Assembly: GCF_024519155.1 (NCBI RefSeq) | Contig: NZ_JANIFJ010000007.1 | Location: 62,001-126,000, forward strand | Length of the DNA stretch: 64,000 nt | Source: Mangrovibrevibacter kandeliae | GTDB lineage: Bacteria; Pseudomonadota; Alphaproteobacteria; Rhizobiales; Rhizobiaceae | Reading direction: 5' to 3' | The notes under the pieces: model-generated | Seen by the model: the letters and a program-made list of their open reading frames with translations, nothing else | Told to the model about the DNA's origin: nothing | Databases searched by the model: none | Made by a program: the position numbers and the translations under genes | Shown here: one piece after another, positions 45,100 to 57,676 of the stretch | How the letters are laid out: each line of letters opens with the position of its first letter | Position numbering within the stretch: the stretch's first letter is position 1

Positions 45100-45749
45100 G
45101 CGGTGGTCTCCTTGCCGAGGAACTGGTCGAGTGCGGTGATGATCTCCTGGGCGATCACCTCGCGCTTCACCGCGCGCGACGTCACCGTGATGTTCGCCTC
45201 GCCGTAGATCGGATAGCGCTTCTCGATCAGGTCCTGCATGACGGCGCGCGGATCGCGTGCCTTGAGTAAAGGTCGGTGCGAGCGCCGTGCGACGCGCTCC
45301 ATGAGCACGTCGAGGTCGGCCTTCAGCCAGACGGTGACGGCGCGCTCGCGCAGCTTGCGCCGCGTGCTCTCGGTCATGAAGGCGCCGCCGCCGGTCGCCA
45401 GCACCTGCGCGCCCTCGCCGACCAGACGCGCCACGACGCGGGCCTCGAGCTGGCGGAACTCCGGCTCGCCATAGGCCTCGAAGAGATCGGCGATCGTCAT
45501 CTGCGCCGCCGTCTCAATCTCCTCGTCGGTGTCCCGGAACGGCAGGTCGAGCAGCCGGGCCAGCTTGCGCCCGACCGTGCTCTTGCCGGCGCCCATGAGG
45601 CCGATCAGGGTGACCGCGCGCCCGCCGAGCTTCGCCTGGATCCGGGCAAGCTCGTCCGGTGTCGCGGCGTGCGTGAGGGCGGTTTCGATCGCTTCTCTCC
45701 CGGATTGATCGTTTTCGTTTTCAGCATCAGGATTCCCCGCCTTCGTCAA
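45096..45749 (-). CDS. aroK: shikimate kinase
   Basis: Phosphorylates shikimate at the 3-hydroxyl, fifth step of the shikimate pathway. Walker A is GLMGAGKST (about 50-58). Substrate residues are in [32 protein letters not shown], and [10 protein letters not shown] is conserved; RRSHRPLLK forms the lid with its Arg. The start is uncertain: a TTG at 45749 gives 217 residues with a ~45-residue N-terminal extension, which is common for alphaproteobacterial AroK. No nearer ATG in frame exists. It is followed by aroB with a 4-base overlap. Confidence 0.93.
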   Translation of the reverse strand: MTKAGNPDAENENDQSGREAIETALTHAATPDELARIQAKLGGRAVTLIGLMGAGKSTVGRKLARLLDLPFRDTDEEIETAAQMTIADLFEAYGEPEFRQLEARVVARLVGEGAQVLATGGGAFMTESTRRKLRERAVTVWLKADLDVLMERVARRSHRPLLKARDPRAVMQDLIEKRYPIYGEANITVTSRAVKREVIAQEIITALDQFLGKETTA

Positions 45750-45866
45750 GCAGCGCCGGATCTCCTCCCCATGGTGGATGCGGCCCGATGGCGCTTGCGT
45801 CGGCCGCTGCGATGCTCCAAGGAACGGCATCTCGCTGTTCTGGCCAATGCGGAGTGACCGGCCTTC

Positions 45867-46136
45867 ATGCCGACCCTCGTCCGTCTCCTGACGACGATCG
45901 CGATCATCGCAGGGGTAATCCTGGCGATCATGGCGGCGCTGGTGACGTTCGTCGAACCGCATCGGCGTCAAGTCGACATCGAAATTCCGGTGCGCGAGCT
46001 GCCGCAGGAGGCTGCGACGGGCGTAGCCCAAGGGTCGGCGCCGGCCGGCGATGCGGCGGTCGCCCAGACCGCCGCGGGTGCGGACGATCCCGCGGCGCCG
46101 ACCAGCCAGCCCTCGGCGCTGGAGCTGCGGCCGTGA
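45867..46136 (+). CDS. small single-membrane-segment protein upstream of xerD
   Basis: 89 residues: an N-terminal membrane segment ([26 protein letters not shown], about 4-29), then [18 protein letters not shown], and a disordered Ala/Pro/Gln-rich tail. The FVEPxxRxxxIEIP pattern recurs in small Rhizobiales proteins coded before xerD, from memory; function is unknown. Its stop overlaps the xerD GTG start (GTGA), which indicates translational coupling. It is divergent from aroK. Confidence 0.78.
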   Translation: MPTLVRLLTTIAIIAGVILAIMAALVTFVEPHRRQVDIEIPVRELPQEAATGVAQGSAPAGDAAVAQTAAGADDPAAPTSQPSALELRP

Positions 46137-47083
46137 ATGCGCCACGGCGGAGCCGCGACGGCGCTGACATCGAAACCTTCCTCGAGATGATGGCGGTGGA
46201 ACGCGGTGCGGCCGAGAACACCATTGCGGCCTATCGCCGGGATCTCGACGATGCCTCCGAGTTCCTGGGCGGTGGGCTGACGGCCGCCGGCACCGAGGAC
46301 CTGCGCGGTTATCTCGGCGACCTCGCCGCGCGCGGTTTCGCGCCGACCAGCCGCTCGCGGCGGATGTCGTCGCTGCGCCAGTTCTACAAGTTCCTCTATG
46401 CCGAAGGAATGCGCGGCGACGATCCGACGGGGCCGATCGAGGGGGCCCGCAAGGAACGACCGCTGCCCAAGATCATGAGTGCCGAGGAGGTCGAGCGGCT
46501 GATCGACCTGGCCGAGGCCGAGGCCGAGGGTGCGGAGGTCGGCAGCGCGGCGCTGATGCGGGCCCGCCGCCTGCATGCGCTGGTGGAGATCCTCTACGCG
46601 ACCGGGCTGCGCGTCTCCGAACTCGTCAGCCTGCCCCGCTCGGTGCTGCGCTCGCAGAACCGGCTCGTCGTGGTGCGCGGCAAGGGCAACAAGGAGCGCA
46701 TGGTGCCGATCGGCGAGCGGGCCCGCGACGCGGTCACCGCCTTCGCCGAGGCGCTGCGAGCCAGTCGCCGCACGGCGCCGGACGAGCACTGGCTGTTTCC
46801 GGCGCTGTCGGAGAGCGGGCACATCACGCGCCAGGCCTTCGCCCGCGATCTCAAGGGGCTCGCGGCGCGGGCAGGCATTTCGGCGGCGCGCGTGTCGCCG
46901 CACGTCCTGCGGCACGCCTTCGCCAGCCATCTCCTGCAGAACGGTGCGGACCTGCGCGCCGTTCAGGAGCTGCTCGGCCATGCCGACATCTCGACGACGC
47001 AGATCTACACCCATGTTCTCGAAGAACGGCTGATCCGGCTCGTCGCGGACCATCACCCCCTGTCGGAGGCGAGCCGCGAGTAG
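46133..47083 (+). CDS. xerD: site-specific tyrosine recombinase XerD
   Basis: 316 residues. With XerC it resolves chromosome dimers at dif. The core-binding N-terminal domain has [25 protein letters not shown]. The catalytic domain has Arg in [12 protein letters not shown] (about 159), Lys in [12 protein letters not shown], the [12 protein letters not shown] box (His-Arg), [14 protein letters not shown] and the nucleophile Tyr in IYTHV. The GTG start overlaps the previous stop. It is a housekeeping recombinase, not a mobile element integrase: no attachment repeats or other mobile genes are nearby. Confidence 0.94.
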   Translation: MNAPRRSRDGADIETFLEMMAVERGAAENTIAAYRRDLDDASEFLGGGLTAAGTEDLRGYLGDLAARGFAPTSRSRRMSSLRQFYKFLYAEGMRGDDPTGPIEGARKERPLPKIMSAEEVERLIDLAEAEAEGAEVGSAALMRARRLHALVEILYATGLRVSELVSLPRSVLRSQNRLVVVRGKGNKERMVPIGERARDAVTAFAEALRASRRTAPDEHWLFPALSESGHITRQAFARDLKGLAARAGISAARVSPHVLRHAFASHLLQNGADLRAVQELLGHADISTTQIYTHVLEERLIRLVADHHPLSEASRE

Positions 47084-47242
47084 AGCCGGCGCCGCGTTTT
47101 CTTGACAACAAAGCTTCACATCGTCAGTTTCCGGCCCGACTCCGGCAGCAGCGAGCGAACGCAGGCGCGAACCCGCGCCGGCCGGCGAAGACGAGTGCGC
47201 CCGAGCCGCCGGCCCGGGCCGTGGAAGGCAGTCGCGTTTTAG

Positions 47243-48199
47243 ATGCACAACTATCTCGACTTCGAAAAGCCGGTCGCCGATCTCGAAGGGCAGATCCTCG
47301 AACTCAAGAAGCTCGACGCGGATGGCGAGAATGCCGTCGACGTGTCCGACGAGATCGAGCGGCTGGAGAAGCGCGTCCAGGATGCGCTTGCCGACCTCTA
47401 CAAGAAGCTGACGCCTTGGCAGAAGACGCAGGTCGCACGCCATGCCGACCGGCCGCACTGCGTCGACTACATCGCGCGGCTGATCACCGACTTCACGCCG
47501 CTCGCCGGTGACCGGAAGTTTGCCGAGGATCATGCCATCATCGCCGGTTTCGGCCGTTTCCGCGGCCAGTCGGTCGCGGTGATCGGGCAGGAGAAGGGCT
47601 CCGACACCCAGACCCGCCTCAAGCACAATTTCGGCATGGCCCGCCCGGAGGGCTACCGAAAGGCTGTCCGCATCCTGGAACTCGCCGAGCGCTTCGCGAT
47701 CCCGGTCGTGACGCTGGTCGACACCTCCGGCGCCTATCCCGGCATCGGCGCCGAGGAGCGCGGCCAGGCCGAGGCGATCGCCCGCTCGACCGAGGCCTGC
47801 CTCAATCTCGAGGTGCCGCTGGTCTCGGTGGTGATCGGCGAAGGCGGTTCGGGCGGCGCCATCGCGCTCGCCGCGGCGAGCCGCGTCCTGATGCTGGAGC
47901 ACGCTATCTACAGCGTCATCTCGCCGGAGGCGGGCGCCTCGATCCTGTGGCGGGATGCCGCCCGGGCGCGCGACGTGGCCCAGGCGATGAAGATCACCGC
48001 GCAGGACCTCAAGGGCTTCGGCGTCGTCGACGAAATCTTGCCCGAGCCGATGGGCGGCGCCCACCGCCAGCCGGAACTGGCAATCGACACGGCAAGCGAT
48101 GCGGTCGCGGCGGCGCTGGCCGAGCTCGGTCAGCGGGACGGCCCGACGCTGAAGAAGGAGCGGCGGGACAAGTTCCTGGCGATCGGCCGCACGCTCTGA
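47243..48199 (+). CDS. accA: acetyl-CoA carboxylase carboxyltransferase subunit alpha
   Basis: Part of the first committed step of fatty acid synthesis. This 318-residue protein transfers the carboxyl group to acetyl-CoA with AccD. The N-terminus [24 protein letters not shown] is the AccA start. [50 protein letters not shown] and [22 protein letters not shown], then [12 protein letters not shown] with the oxyanion glycines, are all conserved. The 159-base gap after xerD contains a TTGACA at 47102 as a possible -35 element but no good -10. Confidence 0.97.
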   Translation: MHNYLDFEKPVADLEGQILELKKLDADGENAVDVSDEIERLEKRVQDALADLYKKLTPWQKTQVARHADRPHCVDYIARLITDFTPLAGDRKFAEDHAIIAGFGRFRGQSVAVIGQEKGSDTQTRLKHNFGMARPEGYRKAVRILELAERFAIPVVTLVDTSGAYPGIGAEERGQAEAIARSTEACLNLEVPLVSVVIGEGGSGGAIALAAASRVLMLEHAIYSVISPEAGASILWRDAARARDVAQAMKITAQDLKGFGVVDEILPEPMGGAHRQPELAIDTASDAVAAALAELGQRDGPTLKKERRDKFLAIGRTL

Positions 48200-48500
48200 G
48201 CCCTCTTTGCGCGGAGCATCGTGCGGGCACGCAACTTCACGTGCATGATGCACGCGGGCTCTTCCCTTTCGCGTCACAATCGTCAAAATGCCGCCATCTC
48301 CGGGCGGCATGGGGACAGTGCCGCGCAAGGGGACGGGATTAACGGTTCCTCAACACCGTCGGCGCCATTAAGGGATGGCTCGTAAGGTTCGGTTCATCAT
48401 GGCCGAAGCCTGCGGGCGGCGCGGGACGGACGAGGCTCGTGGTCGGTGTGAGTGGATCGTGTGGGGCGCAGGGCACGGCGCTCCGGTCGAGGGGACGGGA
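48200..48500. other. 301-base gap between accA and the L,D-transpeptidase gene
   Basis: No gene is supported here, although the transpeptidase frame is open back to 48375. It holds a TTAA-CGGTTCC-TCAA sequence (48339-48353), one base from the CtrA-box form TTAA-N7-TTAA, and a G/A-rich run before the ATG. No clear terminator after accA was seen; GCATGATGCACGC at 48242-48254 is only a small palindromic patch. Confidence 0.4.
48339..48353 (+). promoter_or_regulatory. possible CtrA-type box upstream of the L,D-transpeptidase gene
   Basis: TTAA-N7-TCAA matches 7 of 8 fixed bases of the CtrA consensus TTAA-N7-TTAA and lies 150 bases before the start of a cell-wall enzyme. CtrA controls cell-cycle and envelope genes in this group. 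The match may be chance. Confidence 0.25.
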
Positions 48501-49505
48501 ATGATCGCGAAACGTCTGCTGACGGCCGCGGCGCTCGCCGCGGGACTGATGCTTCTGTCGGCCTGCCAGGAAACCATCGACGATATCGCAGCCGGCGCCG
48601 ATGCGCCGCTTCCCGCCAAGCTGGTCCAGGACATCAAGGCCAAGGGGATGGGCGTCAACGCGCCGATCCTCGTGCGGCTGTACAAGGAGGAGTCGGAGCT
48701 CGAGGTCTGGAAGCAGAAGACCGACGGCACCTACGGCCTCTTGAAGACCTATTCGATCTGCGCCTGGTCTGGACGGCTCGGGCCCAAGGAGAAGGAGGGC
48801 GACCGCCAGGCGCCCGAGGGCTTCTACACCATCACGCCCGGACTGATGAACCCGAACTCGCAGTATCACCTGGCGATCAACACGGGCTATCCGAACGCCT
48901 ATGACCGCGCCAACGGTGGCACCGGCGCCAACCTCATGGTGCACGGTTCGTGCAACTCGTCCGGCTGCTACGCCATGGACGACGTGCAGATGGGCGAAAT
49001 CTTCGGTCTCGCGCGCTATGCCTTCAAAGGCGGCCAGCGCGCCTTCCAGTTCCAGGCCTTTCCCTTCCGGATGACGCCGAAGAACATGGCCCGGCATCGC
49101 AAGTCTGACCACTACGCCTTCTGGAAGATGCTCAAGCAGGGCAGCGATCGGTTCGAACTGACCCACAAGCCGGTCGAGACCGGTGTCTGCGAGCGGCGTT
49201 ACGTCTTCGATCCGCAGCTTGAGGACGGTCAGCGTCTGTCGCCCTTGGGTCCCTGCCCGACGGCAGAGGAGCCGGTCGAGGTCGCGGCCAAGCGCATCGC
49301 CGACGAGGCCGAGGAGGAGCGCCTCGTGGCGGCGATGGAGCCGACCGAGTTCGTCACCCAGGCGAGCTACACCTACAAGACCGGTACGCCGATCTCCGCC
49401 GAGGCCTATGCGGCGGAGCAGCATCGCCGCGAGGGGTACGACCGGCTCGGCAAGCGGATCTCCGGCACCCGCCGACCCACCACCTTCGAGAGCCTGCTGA
49501 AGTAG
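48501..49505 (+). CDS. L,D-transpeptidase (YkuD) lipoprotein
   Basis: 334 residues. A lipobox LLSAC (Cys22) follows a hydrophobic leader, so it should be anchored in the outer or inner membrane and act on peptidoglycan. The catalytic YkuD motif is VHGSCNSSGCYAM with His148 and Cys156. KTYSICAWSGRLGPK, APEGFYTITPGLMNP and YPNAYDRANG precede it, as in the Ldt/ErfK-like 'murein L,D-transpeptidase family protein'. The C-terminal ~120 residues are variable, with a Glu-rich helix. The ATG at 48501 fits the lipoprotein signal; upstream in-frame starts would spoil it. Confidence 0.9.
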   Translation: MIAKRLLTAAALAAGLMLLSACQETIDDIAAGADAPLPAKLVQDIKAKGMGVNAPILVRLYKEESELEVWKQKTDGTYGLLKTYSICAWSGRLGPKEKEGDRQAPEGFYTITPGLMNPNSQYHLAINTGYPNAYDRANGGTGANLMVHGSCNSSGCYAMDDVQMGEIFGLARYAFKGGQRAFQFQAFPFRMTPKNMARHRKSDHYAFWKMLKQGSDRFELTHKPVETGVCERRYVFDPQLEDGQRLSPLGPCPTAEEPVEVAAKRIADEAEEERLVAAMEPTEFVTQASYTYKTGTPISAEAYAAEQHRREGYDRLGKRISGTRRPTTFESLLK

Positions 49506-49678
49506 CATTGCAGTCCCGCTCGCGCCTTCTCGATCCTGCGTGGTTCGGGGAGGCTGACGACTGCGTCGCTGCATGCTTCCGCCGCTCAACCTGTCTGCAA
49601 AGTAATCTTTTAGCCGCGCAACCAAACGCTGGTGCAGGCGGTTCTAGACCGACATCAATTCCCGAGAGGATGTTGAAG

Positions 49679-49930
49679 ATGAAGGTCCTGACCGCCGTTG
49701 CCGTCGCTGCCGCCCTGCTGTCCCCCGTCGCCGTCGCCGGCACTGCGTCCGCGGCGAGCGTGACGATCACCACCAGCGACTCGCATCATGTCGTGCCGCG
49801 TCACCGCGAGGTTGTTCGCGAGACCGTCGTTCGCCACGGTCCGATGCGCCCGAACTGCGTGACCAAGAAGACGAAGACGCGGATCCACGGCCGCTGGGTC
49901 GTGAAGACCGAGAAGGTGTGCCGCCGCTGA
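49679..49930 (+). CDS. small secreted basic protein of unknown function
   Basis: 83 residues. A signal peptide (KVLTAVAVAAALLSPVAVAGTASA, cleavage near 24-26) is followed by a short basic mature chain: HHVVPRHREVVRETVVRHG, then NCVTKKTKTRIHGRWVVKTEKVCRR. Two Cys near the ends of the last segment could form one disulfide. I do not recognise a named family; similar small secreted proteins are common in Rhizobiales. The ATG at 49679 has GAGAGG at a good distance; an ATG at 49670 is also in frame. A strong terminator follows. Confidence 0.75.
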   Translation: MKVLTAVAVAAALLSPVAVAGTASAASVTITTSDSHHVVPRHREVVRETVVRHGPMRPNCVTKKTKTRIHGRWVVKTEKVCRR

Positions 49931-50003
49931 TCGCGAGGGCCCGACCGTGGCTCTTCGGTAGGGCATGACGTCGCGCCCGCGTCGATACAACCTGAACCTG
50001 AAT

Positions 50004-50042
50004 GCAAGAGGTCGGACCGAACGTCCGGCCTCTTGCCGTTTC
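50004..50042 (+). terminator. strong rho-independent terminator after the small secreted protein gene
   Basis: A 14-base stem with one mismatch, GCAAGAGGTCGGAC and GTCCGGCCTCTTGC (50004-50017 and 50023-50036), has a 5-base loop CGAAC and is followed by CGTTTCTG. It begins 74 bases after the stop. Confidence 0.75.
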
Positions 50043-50204
50043 TGACCAGCGTGCAAGGGTTTGCGCGGGATGCACTGCCCCTCGCGTCACACGCAACCAC
50101 AACCCATGGATGCGATTCTCTGTAGATGCTATCTCCCGGATGTCGTCTCTGCACAGCCGTCGCCGACGGCAAGGAGGACGACCCTAGCGTCATAGGAGTG
50201 CGCC

Positions 50205-51140
50205 ATGGGCAAGTCCGTAGTGATCCAGATCTCTTCCAGCGACCTCGCAACTCTCAAGCAGGCTAAGTACCAGCTCTGCTTCGCCAAAAAGGTCAACGAC
50301 ACCTATAGCGTCGTGTGGCAGTCGGCGAGCGACTACCTCGTCAGCAACACCTTCTCCTGGGTGCCGGCCTACAAGATGTTCGCGACGAACAACTTCCAGG
50401 CCGGCGTGAAGGTCAGCGTCCAGACGCAGATCGTGCCGATCGGGCTGGGCCAGCAGGCCACGCTCGATGCCGACGGCAATCTCGGATCGGCGGTGGACGG
50501 CGGGACGCCGAACTCGCTGACGCTGAACAACAAGTACAAGCCGATCCACCCGGGCCTCCAGAGCGTCTCGACCACCATCGACGGCAAGCAGGTCACGACG
50601 CCGATCTATGTCTCGCCGCAGGAGATGGTCCTCGGCATCGACACCCTGACCCCTGTCGAAGTCGTCCAGGTCTGGTTTCAACAAAACATCACGACGAGCA
50701 CCATGATCAGCGAAGCCGTTTCCAACTCGGTCGAGATCGACCTCACCGAAACCGACACCGCCACGCGGCTCTACAGCGGCGGCGTGTGGAGCACCCCGAG
50801 CGGGAAGATGATGATGTCGCTCGGCAATCCCGCGGTGTACATGACGCTGTTCCTGAAGGGCCTCGCCGCCACCGCGGCCGCGCTGATCGCCCAGAAGGTC
50901 GCCACGAAGCTGACCGGCACCTATCAGAGCTTCAGCTTCAGCTATGCGCCGCAGTCGAACGGCATTCAGTTCACCTACTCGGAGAAGCCGAACGACCAGA
51001 AGGCCAACCTCCTGTTCGCATCGGCCCTCGAGGACGCGCAGTCCACGGTCGACACGCTCATCGAGTTCGTGCTGGACGCGTGCTCGGCAACGCCGGGCGC
51101 GACCTTCGGCGAGATGGACGTGAAGGTGAAGCCCGCCTGA
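50205..51140 (+). CDS. unrecognised 311-residue protein
   Basis: No characterised family is recognised. The protein has no signal peptide, starts MGKSVVIQISSSDLATLKQAKY and is mostly alternating beta-strand sequence rich in Thr, Ser and Val (SVSTTIDGKQVTTPIYVSPQ, TTSTMISEAVSNSVEIDLTE). One hydrophobic helix lies at about 207-232 (VYMTLFLKGLAATAAALIAQ). The C-terminal part ends TLIEFVLDACSATPG. The overall look (LCFAKKV, VVWQS, WVPAYKMFAT near the N-terminus) recalls scattered bacterial and fungal beta-rich proteins of unknown role. Codon use is less GC-extreme than in neighbours, suggesting transfer. AGGAG precedes the ATG. An XRE-type regulator follows. Confidence 0.8.
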   Translation: MGKSVVIQISSSDLATLKQAKYQLCFAKKVNDTYSVVWQSASDYLVSNTFSWVPAYKMFATNNFQAGVKVSVQTQIVPIGLGQQATLDADGNLGSAVDGGTPNSLTLNNKYKPIHPGLQSVSTTIDGKQVTTPIYVSPQEMVLGIDTLTPVEVVQVWFQQNITTSTMISEAVSNSVEIDLTETDTATRLYSGGVWSTPSGKMMMSLGNPAVYMTLFLKGLAATAAALIAQKVATKLTGTYQSFSFSYAPQSNGIQFTYSEKPNDQKANLLFASALEDAQSTVDTLIEFVLDACSATPGATFGEMDVKVKPA

Positions 51141-51252
51141 ACACGGGACACCGTCCCGACGACGCCCGCCGATCGAAGGGACAGGACCGGCGACAGGCCG
51201 CAGGCGCGGGAGACGGGTTCTTCCGCGCACCCTCCGTTCTCAGAGCCTTCGG

Positions 51253-51606
51253 ATGAGTGGATCGACCCGCGGCGATCGGGTGGCAGAAGCCATGGCACGG
51301 CGCGGCTGGCGCAAGGACGTGGCGCTGGCACAGGCGCTCGGGGTGAACGTCAGCACGGTCTACCGGTGGCGCATCGGCGGCGAGTTTTCGCTCGACCACG
51401 CCATCGCCTTCTGTCAACTGCTCGACATCTCGCTCGATTGGCTGCTGCTCGGTCGCGGCAGGCCCGAGATCCAGCCGCTTCCGGCCGCCGCCGAGATGGA
51501 GCGCCGCTCCGATCGCGCCGTCTTGCATGAGCGCGTGAGGGCGGCCTTGTGCGAGTTGCAGACGGCGCTGCCGGATCTCCTCAGCGAGACAGCCGACGAA
51601 CTCTAG
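51253..51606 (+). CDS. XRE-type helix-turn-helix regulator
   Basis: 117 residues. The helix-turn-helix is DRVAEAMARRGWRKDVALAQALGVNVSTVYRWRIGGEFSLDHAIAFCQLLDISLDWLLLGRG (about 8-70), like the small phage-repressor-type domains that end in a WLLxG motif. The C-terminal part is helical, with LHERVRAALCELQTALPDL, and may serve in dimerisation. Target and signal are unknown. It is 112 bases after the 311-residue protein on the same strand, which suggests a shared function. Confidence 0.87.
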   Translation: MSGSTRGDRVAEAMARRGWRKDVALAQALGVNVSTVYRWRIGGEFSLDHAIAFCQLLDISLDWLLLGRGRPEIQPLPAAAEMERRSDRAVLHERVRAALCELQTALPDLLSETADEL

Positions 51607-51708
51607 CGCCGCGGTGGCGGTCTCTGCGCTCGGCAGACGCCGACACCACGCGATCGACGACTGCCGGCACCAGATCTCCGCGGCGCACGCCGCGGAATCC
51701 GCGATCGC

Positions 51709-54438
<2,730 letters not shown>

Positions 54439-54702
54439 GAATGGCCCCTTTGAGTGTGGGCGGCGCACGCCACCTGCGCGGCCCGCCGCCTGTCGCCGCC
54501 GGGATGGCGATCGTCCCGATACGCTGGGGAAAGCGGCTGGACTTTCGAGACGGGCGAGAGATAAGAGGGGCCCGGAGCGATGTCAACGTCGCCACCCACC
54601 CCGGCGCGCGGCCCTGAAAAGACCGCATTGCAAGGCACTTCACCGCACGCGAGGCTCGATCCGGAGCCGATCGTTCAAACGCCTTCGAGGAGCTCCCGCA
54701 CA

Positions 54703-55581
54703 ATGACGAATTCCCTGCGCCTGACGCTGGCCGCGTCCGTCTTCGCACTCGCTGCCGCCGCCCTGCCGGCATTGGCGGCCGACGGCGACACGGTGGCCAA
54801 GGTCGGCAACGAGACGATCACCGAGAAGGATCTCGACCTCGCCGTCGAGGATCTCGGCGACCAGTTCGGCCAGATGCCGGACGAGCAGCGCCGGCTCGCC
54901 GTCCTGTCCGCGCTGATCGACATCAAGTCGCTCGCCAAGGAAGCGGCCGATGCAGGGCTCGACAAGACGGCGGAAGTTAAGAGCCAGCTCGCCTTCCTGC
55001 GCGAGCGCGCGCTCCACAATGCCTATTTCAAGCAGAAGGGCATCGACACCATCACCGACGACGAGCTGAAGCAGCGCTACGACAAGGAGATCGCGGCGAT
55101 GCCCAAGAGCGACGAGGTGCATGCCCGCCACATCCTGGTGAAGACCAAGGAAGAGGCCGAGGACATCATCAAGCAGCTCGACGCCGGCGCCGACTTCGAG
55201 AAGCTCGCCAGCGAGAAGTCGACCGGCCCGTCGGGCCCGCAGGGCGGCGATCTCGGGTTCTTCGGTCCCGGCCAGATGGTCCCGGCTTTCGATAAGGCGG
55301 CTTTCGCCCTGGAGCCCGGCAAGTACACCGAGCAGCCCGTGCAGACCCAGTTCGGCTGGCACGTGATCAAGGTCGAGGAGAAGCGTCCGCAGCAGCCGCC
55401 GGCCTTCGACCAGGTCAAGGACCAGGTGCGCCAGGTGGTGATGCGCGAGAAGTACATGCAGCTGGTGCAGAAGGCCCGCAGCGACCTCAAGGTCGAGTTC
55501 GTCGATCCGAAGATCAAGACGCAGATCGAGGAGATCCAGAAGAGCGCGGCCGGTGCGGCCGAGGCTCCGGCGGCGCAGTGA
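54703..55581 (+). CDS. periplasmic parvulin-type peptidyl-prolyl isomerase
   Basis: 292 residues. A signal peptide ([22 protein letters not shown]) is followed by a helical N-terminal chaperone region ([22 protein letters not shown]) like PpiD/SurA/PrsA. The parvulin domain (about 140-230) has [53 protein letters not shown] and [14 protein letters not shown]-terminal helix ends in an Ala/Glu-rich tail. It probably aids folding of secreted proteins, which suits its place divergent from secA. GAGGAG precedes the ATG. Confidence 0.92.
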   Translation: MTNSLRLTLAASVFALAAAALPALAADGDTVAKVGNETITEKDLDLAVEDLGDQFGQMPDEQRRLAVLSALIDIKSLAKEAADAGLDKTAEVKSQLAFLRERALHNAYFKQKGIDTITDDELKQRYDKEIAAMPKSDEVHARHILVKTKEEAEDIIKQLDAGADFEKLASEKSTGPSGPQGGDLGFFGPGQMVPAFDKAAFALEPGKYTEQPVQTQFGWHVIKVEEKRPQQPPAFDQVKDQVRQVVMREKYMQLVQKARSDLKVEFVDPKIKTQIEEIQKSAAGAAEAPAAQ

Positions 55582-55647
55582 CATCATACCGGCCGGCGCG
55601 GGGCCAGGATGGCCCAGCGCCGTCGGGCGAGCGAGGATAGGGGGAGC

Positions 55648-56889
55648 ATGAGCGGGACGATTTCGCCTCTGGCGCCGACGCGCGTCGTGGACATGCCGCC
55701 GGTCGACGGCCTGCGCATCGCGACCGCGGCGGCCGGCATCAAGTACAGGAACCGCACCGACGTGCTGCTGATGGTGATGGACCGGCCGGCAAGCGTCGCC
55801 GGCGTCTTCACCCGCTCGAAGTGTCCGTCGGCGCCGGTCGACTTCTGCCGCGACAGCCTGAAGGGCGGCGTGGCGCGCGCGCTCGTCGTCAACTCGGGCA
55901 ATGCCAACGCCTTCACCGGGCGGAAGGGGCGGGAGGCGACGACGATGACCGCCGAGGCCGCCGCCGCCGCGGCCGGGTGCAAGCCGGACGAGGTGTTCCT
56001 CGCCTCCACCGGCGTCATCGGCGAGCCGCTGCCGGCCGAGCGTTTCACCGGCCTCCTCGCCGACATGGTGAGTGGTGCAGAGGCCGGCCGCTGGCAGGAG
56101 GCGGCCGAGGCGATCATGACCACCGACACCTATGCGAAGGTGGCGACCCGTACGATCGACCTCGGCGGCACGTCGGTCACGCTCAACGGCATCGCCAAGG
56201 GCGCCGGCATGATCGCGCCGGACATGGCGACGATGCTGTCCTTCCTGGCGACCGACGCGGCGATCGCCGCTCCGGCGCTGCAGGCGCTCCTGTCCGAGGC
56301 GGTCGAGCCGAGCTTCAATTCGGTGACGGTCGATAGCGACACCTCGACCTCCGACACGCTGATCCTGTTCGCGACCGGCGCGGCGACCGACCGCGGCGCG
56401 CCCGCCATCGAAGACGCCGCCGATCCACGCCTTGCCGCGTTCCGGGCGGCGCTGGGCGAGCTGCTTCTCGATCTCGCCCGCCAGGTGGCGCGTGACGGCG
56501 AAGGCGCCCGCAAGGAGATCAAGGTGACCGTCGAGGGCGCCGAGAGCGACGCCTCCGCCAAGCGCATCGCACTGTCGATCGCCAATTCGCCGCTGGTCAA
56601 GACCGCGGTCGCCGGCGAAGACGCCAACTGGGGCCGGGTCGTCATGGCCGTCGGCAAGGCCGGCGAGCCGGCCGACCGCGACCGCCTCGCGATCTGGTTC
56701 GGCGACGTGCGCGTGGCGCACGAGGGCGAGCGGGATCCAGCCTATTCGGAAGAGGCGGCGAGTGCCGTGATGCGTGAGGACGAGATCGCGATCCGGGTCG
56801 ATCTCGGCCTCGGGACCGGACGCTGGAGCGTCTACACCTGCGATCTGACCAAGGAGTATGTCGCGATCAATGGCGACTACAGAAGCTGA
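55648..56889 (+). CDS. argJ: bifunctional ornithine acetyltransferase / N-acetylglutamate synthase
   Basis: Recycles the acetyl group between N-acetylornithine and glutamate in arginine synthesis. The 413-residue precursor self-cleaves at the conserved Thr195 in [16 protein letters not shown]. Other motifs are [36 protein letters not shown], and the end [17 protein letters not shown]-like run with [16 protein letters not shown](S). The start at 55648 has GGGGGAG upstream. The last ~20 bases overlap the following acetyltransferase gene. Cysteine or Glu use as acetyl donor (monofunctional versus bifunctional) is not decided by sequence alone. Confidence 0.96.
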   Translation: MSGTISPLAPTRVVDMPPVDGLRIATAAAGIKYRNRTDVLLMVMDRPASVAGVFTRSKCPSAPVDFCRDSLKGGVARALVVNSGNANAFTGRKGREATTMTAEAAAAAAGCKPDEVFLASTGVIGEPLPAERFTGLLADMVSGAEAGRWQEAAEAIMTTDTYAKVATRTIDLGGTSVTLNGIAKGAGMIAPDMATMLSFLATDAAIAAPALQALLSEAVEPSFNSVTVDSDTSTSDTLILFATGAATDRGAPAIEDAADPRLAAFRAALGELLLDLARQVARDGEGARKEIKVTVEGAESDASAKRIALSIANSPLVKTAVAGEDANWGRVVMAVGKAGEPADRDRLAIWFGDVRVAHEGERDPAYSEEAASAVMREDEIAIRVDLGLGTGRWSVYTCDLTKEYVAINGDYRS

Positions 56890-57676
56890 CGCGCCGCACA
56901 GTCTCGCGACGGTCCGCCGCCTGGAGGCCGCCGGCTTCCGGGCCTGGCCGGCCTCCGAGACCGCCTATGACGGCACCTGGGCCATACGGCTGACGCCGGG
57001 GTTCGACGCCAAGCGCCTGAACTCGGTCAATCCGCTCGACCAGGGCGACCGGCGCGACATCGCCGCGCGCGTGGAGCGGGCGCGGGAGCGCTTCGAGGCC
57101 GTCGGGCGCCCGATCCTGTTCCGCCAATCGCCGTTGGCTCCACCGGAGCTCGTCGATCATCTCGACGCCGAAGGTTGGTCGCGCTTCGGCGAGTCGCTGG
57201 TGCTGACCGCGGACCTGACGCGGATCGACCTGTCCGGCACGCTCGACCGCATCCCGATCCGCGACCTCGGCCGCTACGTCGACGCCAGCCTTGCCGTGCA
57301 CGGGCGGGACGAGGCGATGCGACAGGGCCTCCTCGACATTCTCGGCGCCATCCGCCCGCCGGCCGGCTTCTTCGTGCGCGAAAATCCCGAGGGCGTCCCG
57401 GTTGCGGTGGCGATGGCGATTCAGGACAACGACCTCGCCGGCATCCTCGACCTGGCGGTGGCGCCGGACCTGCGTCGCCAGGGCCTCGGCCGCGACCTCG
57501 TCGCGACCGCCCTGCGCTTCGCCATGCACCGCGGCGCCCGCACAGGTTGGTTGCAGGTCGAAGCCGCCAACACGGCCGGCATCGCCCTCTACGACCGTCT
57601 CGGCTTCGTCGAGGCCTACCGCTACGTCTATCGCGCTCCGCCCGAGGCGGCGCAGCCCCCGGCGATGCTGCGGTGA
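56870..57676 (+). CDS. GNAT-family N-acetyltransferase
   Basis: 268 residues. The N-terminal half ([30 protein letters not shown], then [15 protein letters not shown]) is an extension typical of a Rhizobiales group found between argJ and mutT. The GNAT core is at the C-terminus: [32 protein letters not shown] for acetyl-CoA binding, then [28 protein letters not shown]. The substrate is unknown. It overlaps argJ by 20 bases and mutT by 4 (GTGA). The ATG at 56870 is chosen; another at 56858 is also in frame. Confidence 0.88.
   Translation: MATTEADAPHSLATVRRLEAAGFRAWPASETAYDGTWAIRLTPGFDAKRLNSVNPLDQGDRRDIAARVERARERFEAVGRPILFRQSPLAPPELVDHLDAEGWSRFGESLVLTADLTRIDLSGTLDRIPIRDLGRYVDASLAVHGRDEAMRQGLLDILGAIRPPAGFFVRENPEGVPVAVAMAIQDNDLAGILDLAVAPDLRRQGLGRDLVATALRFAMHRGARTGWLQVEAANTAGIALYDRLGFVEAYRYVYRAPPEAAQPPAMLR

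Noticed and set aside
46133-47083. Tyrosine recombinase as mark of an integrated element
   Set aside because: It has the XerD length and motifs and conserved chromosomal neighbours, and no attachment repeats or other mobile genes are nearby.
47102-47130. Promoter for accA based on TTGACA at 47102
   Set aside because: The base run at the proper -10 distance is CAGTTT, a poor match; kept only as a remark in the accA entry.
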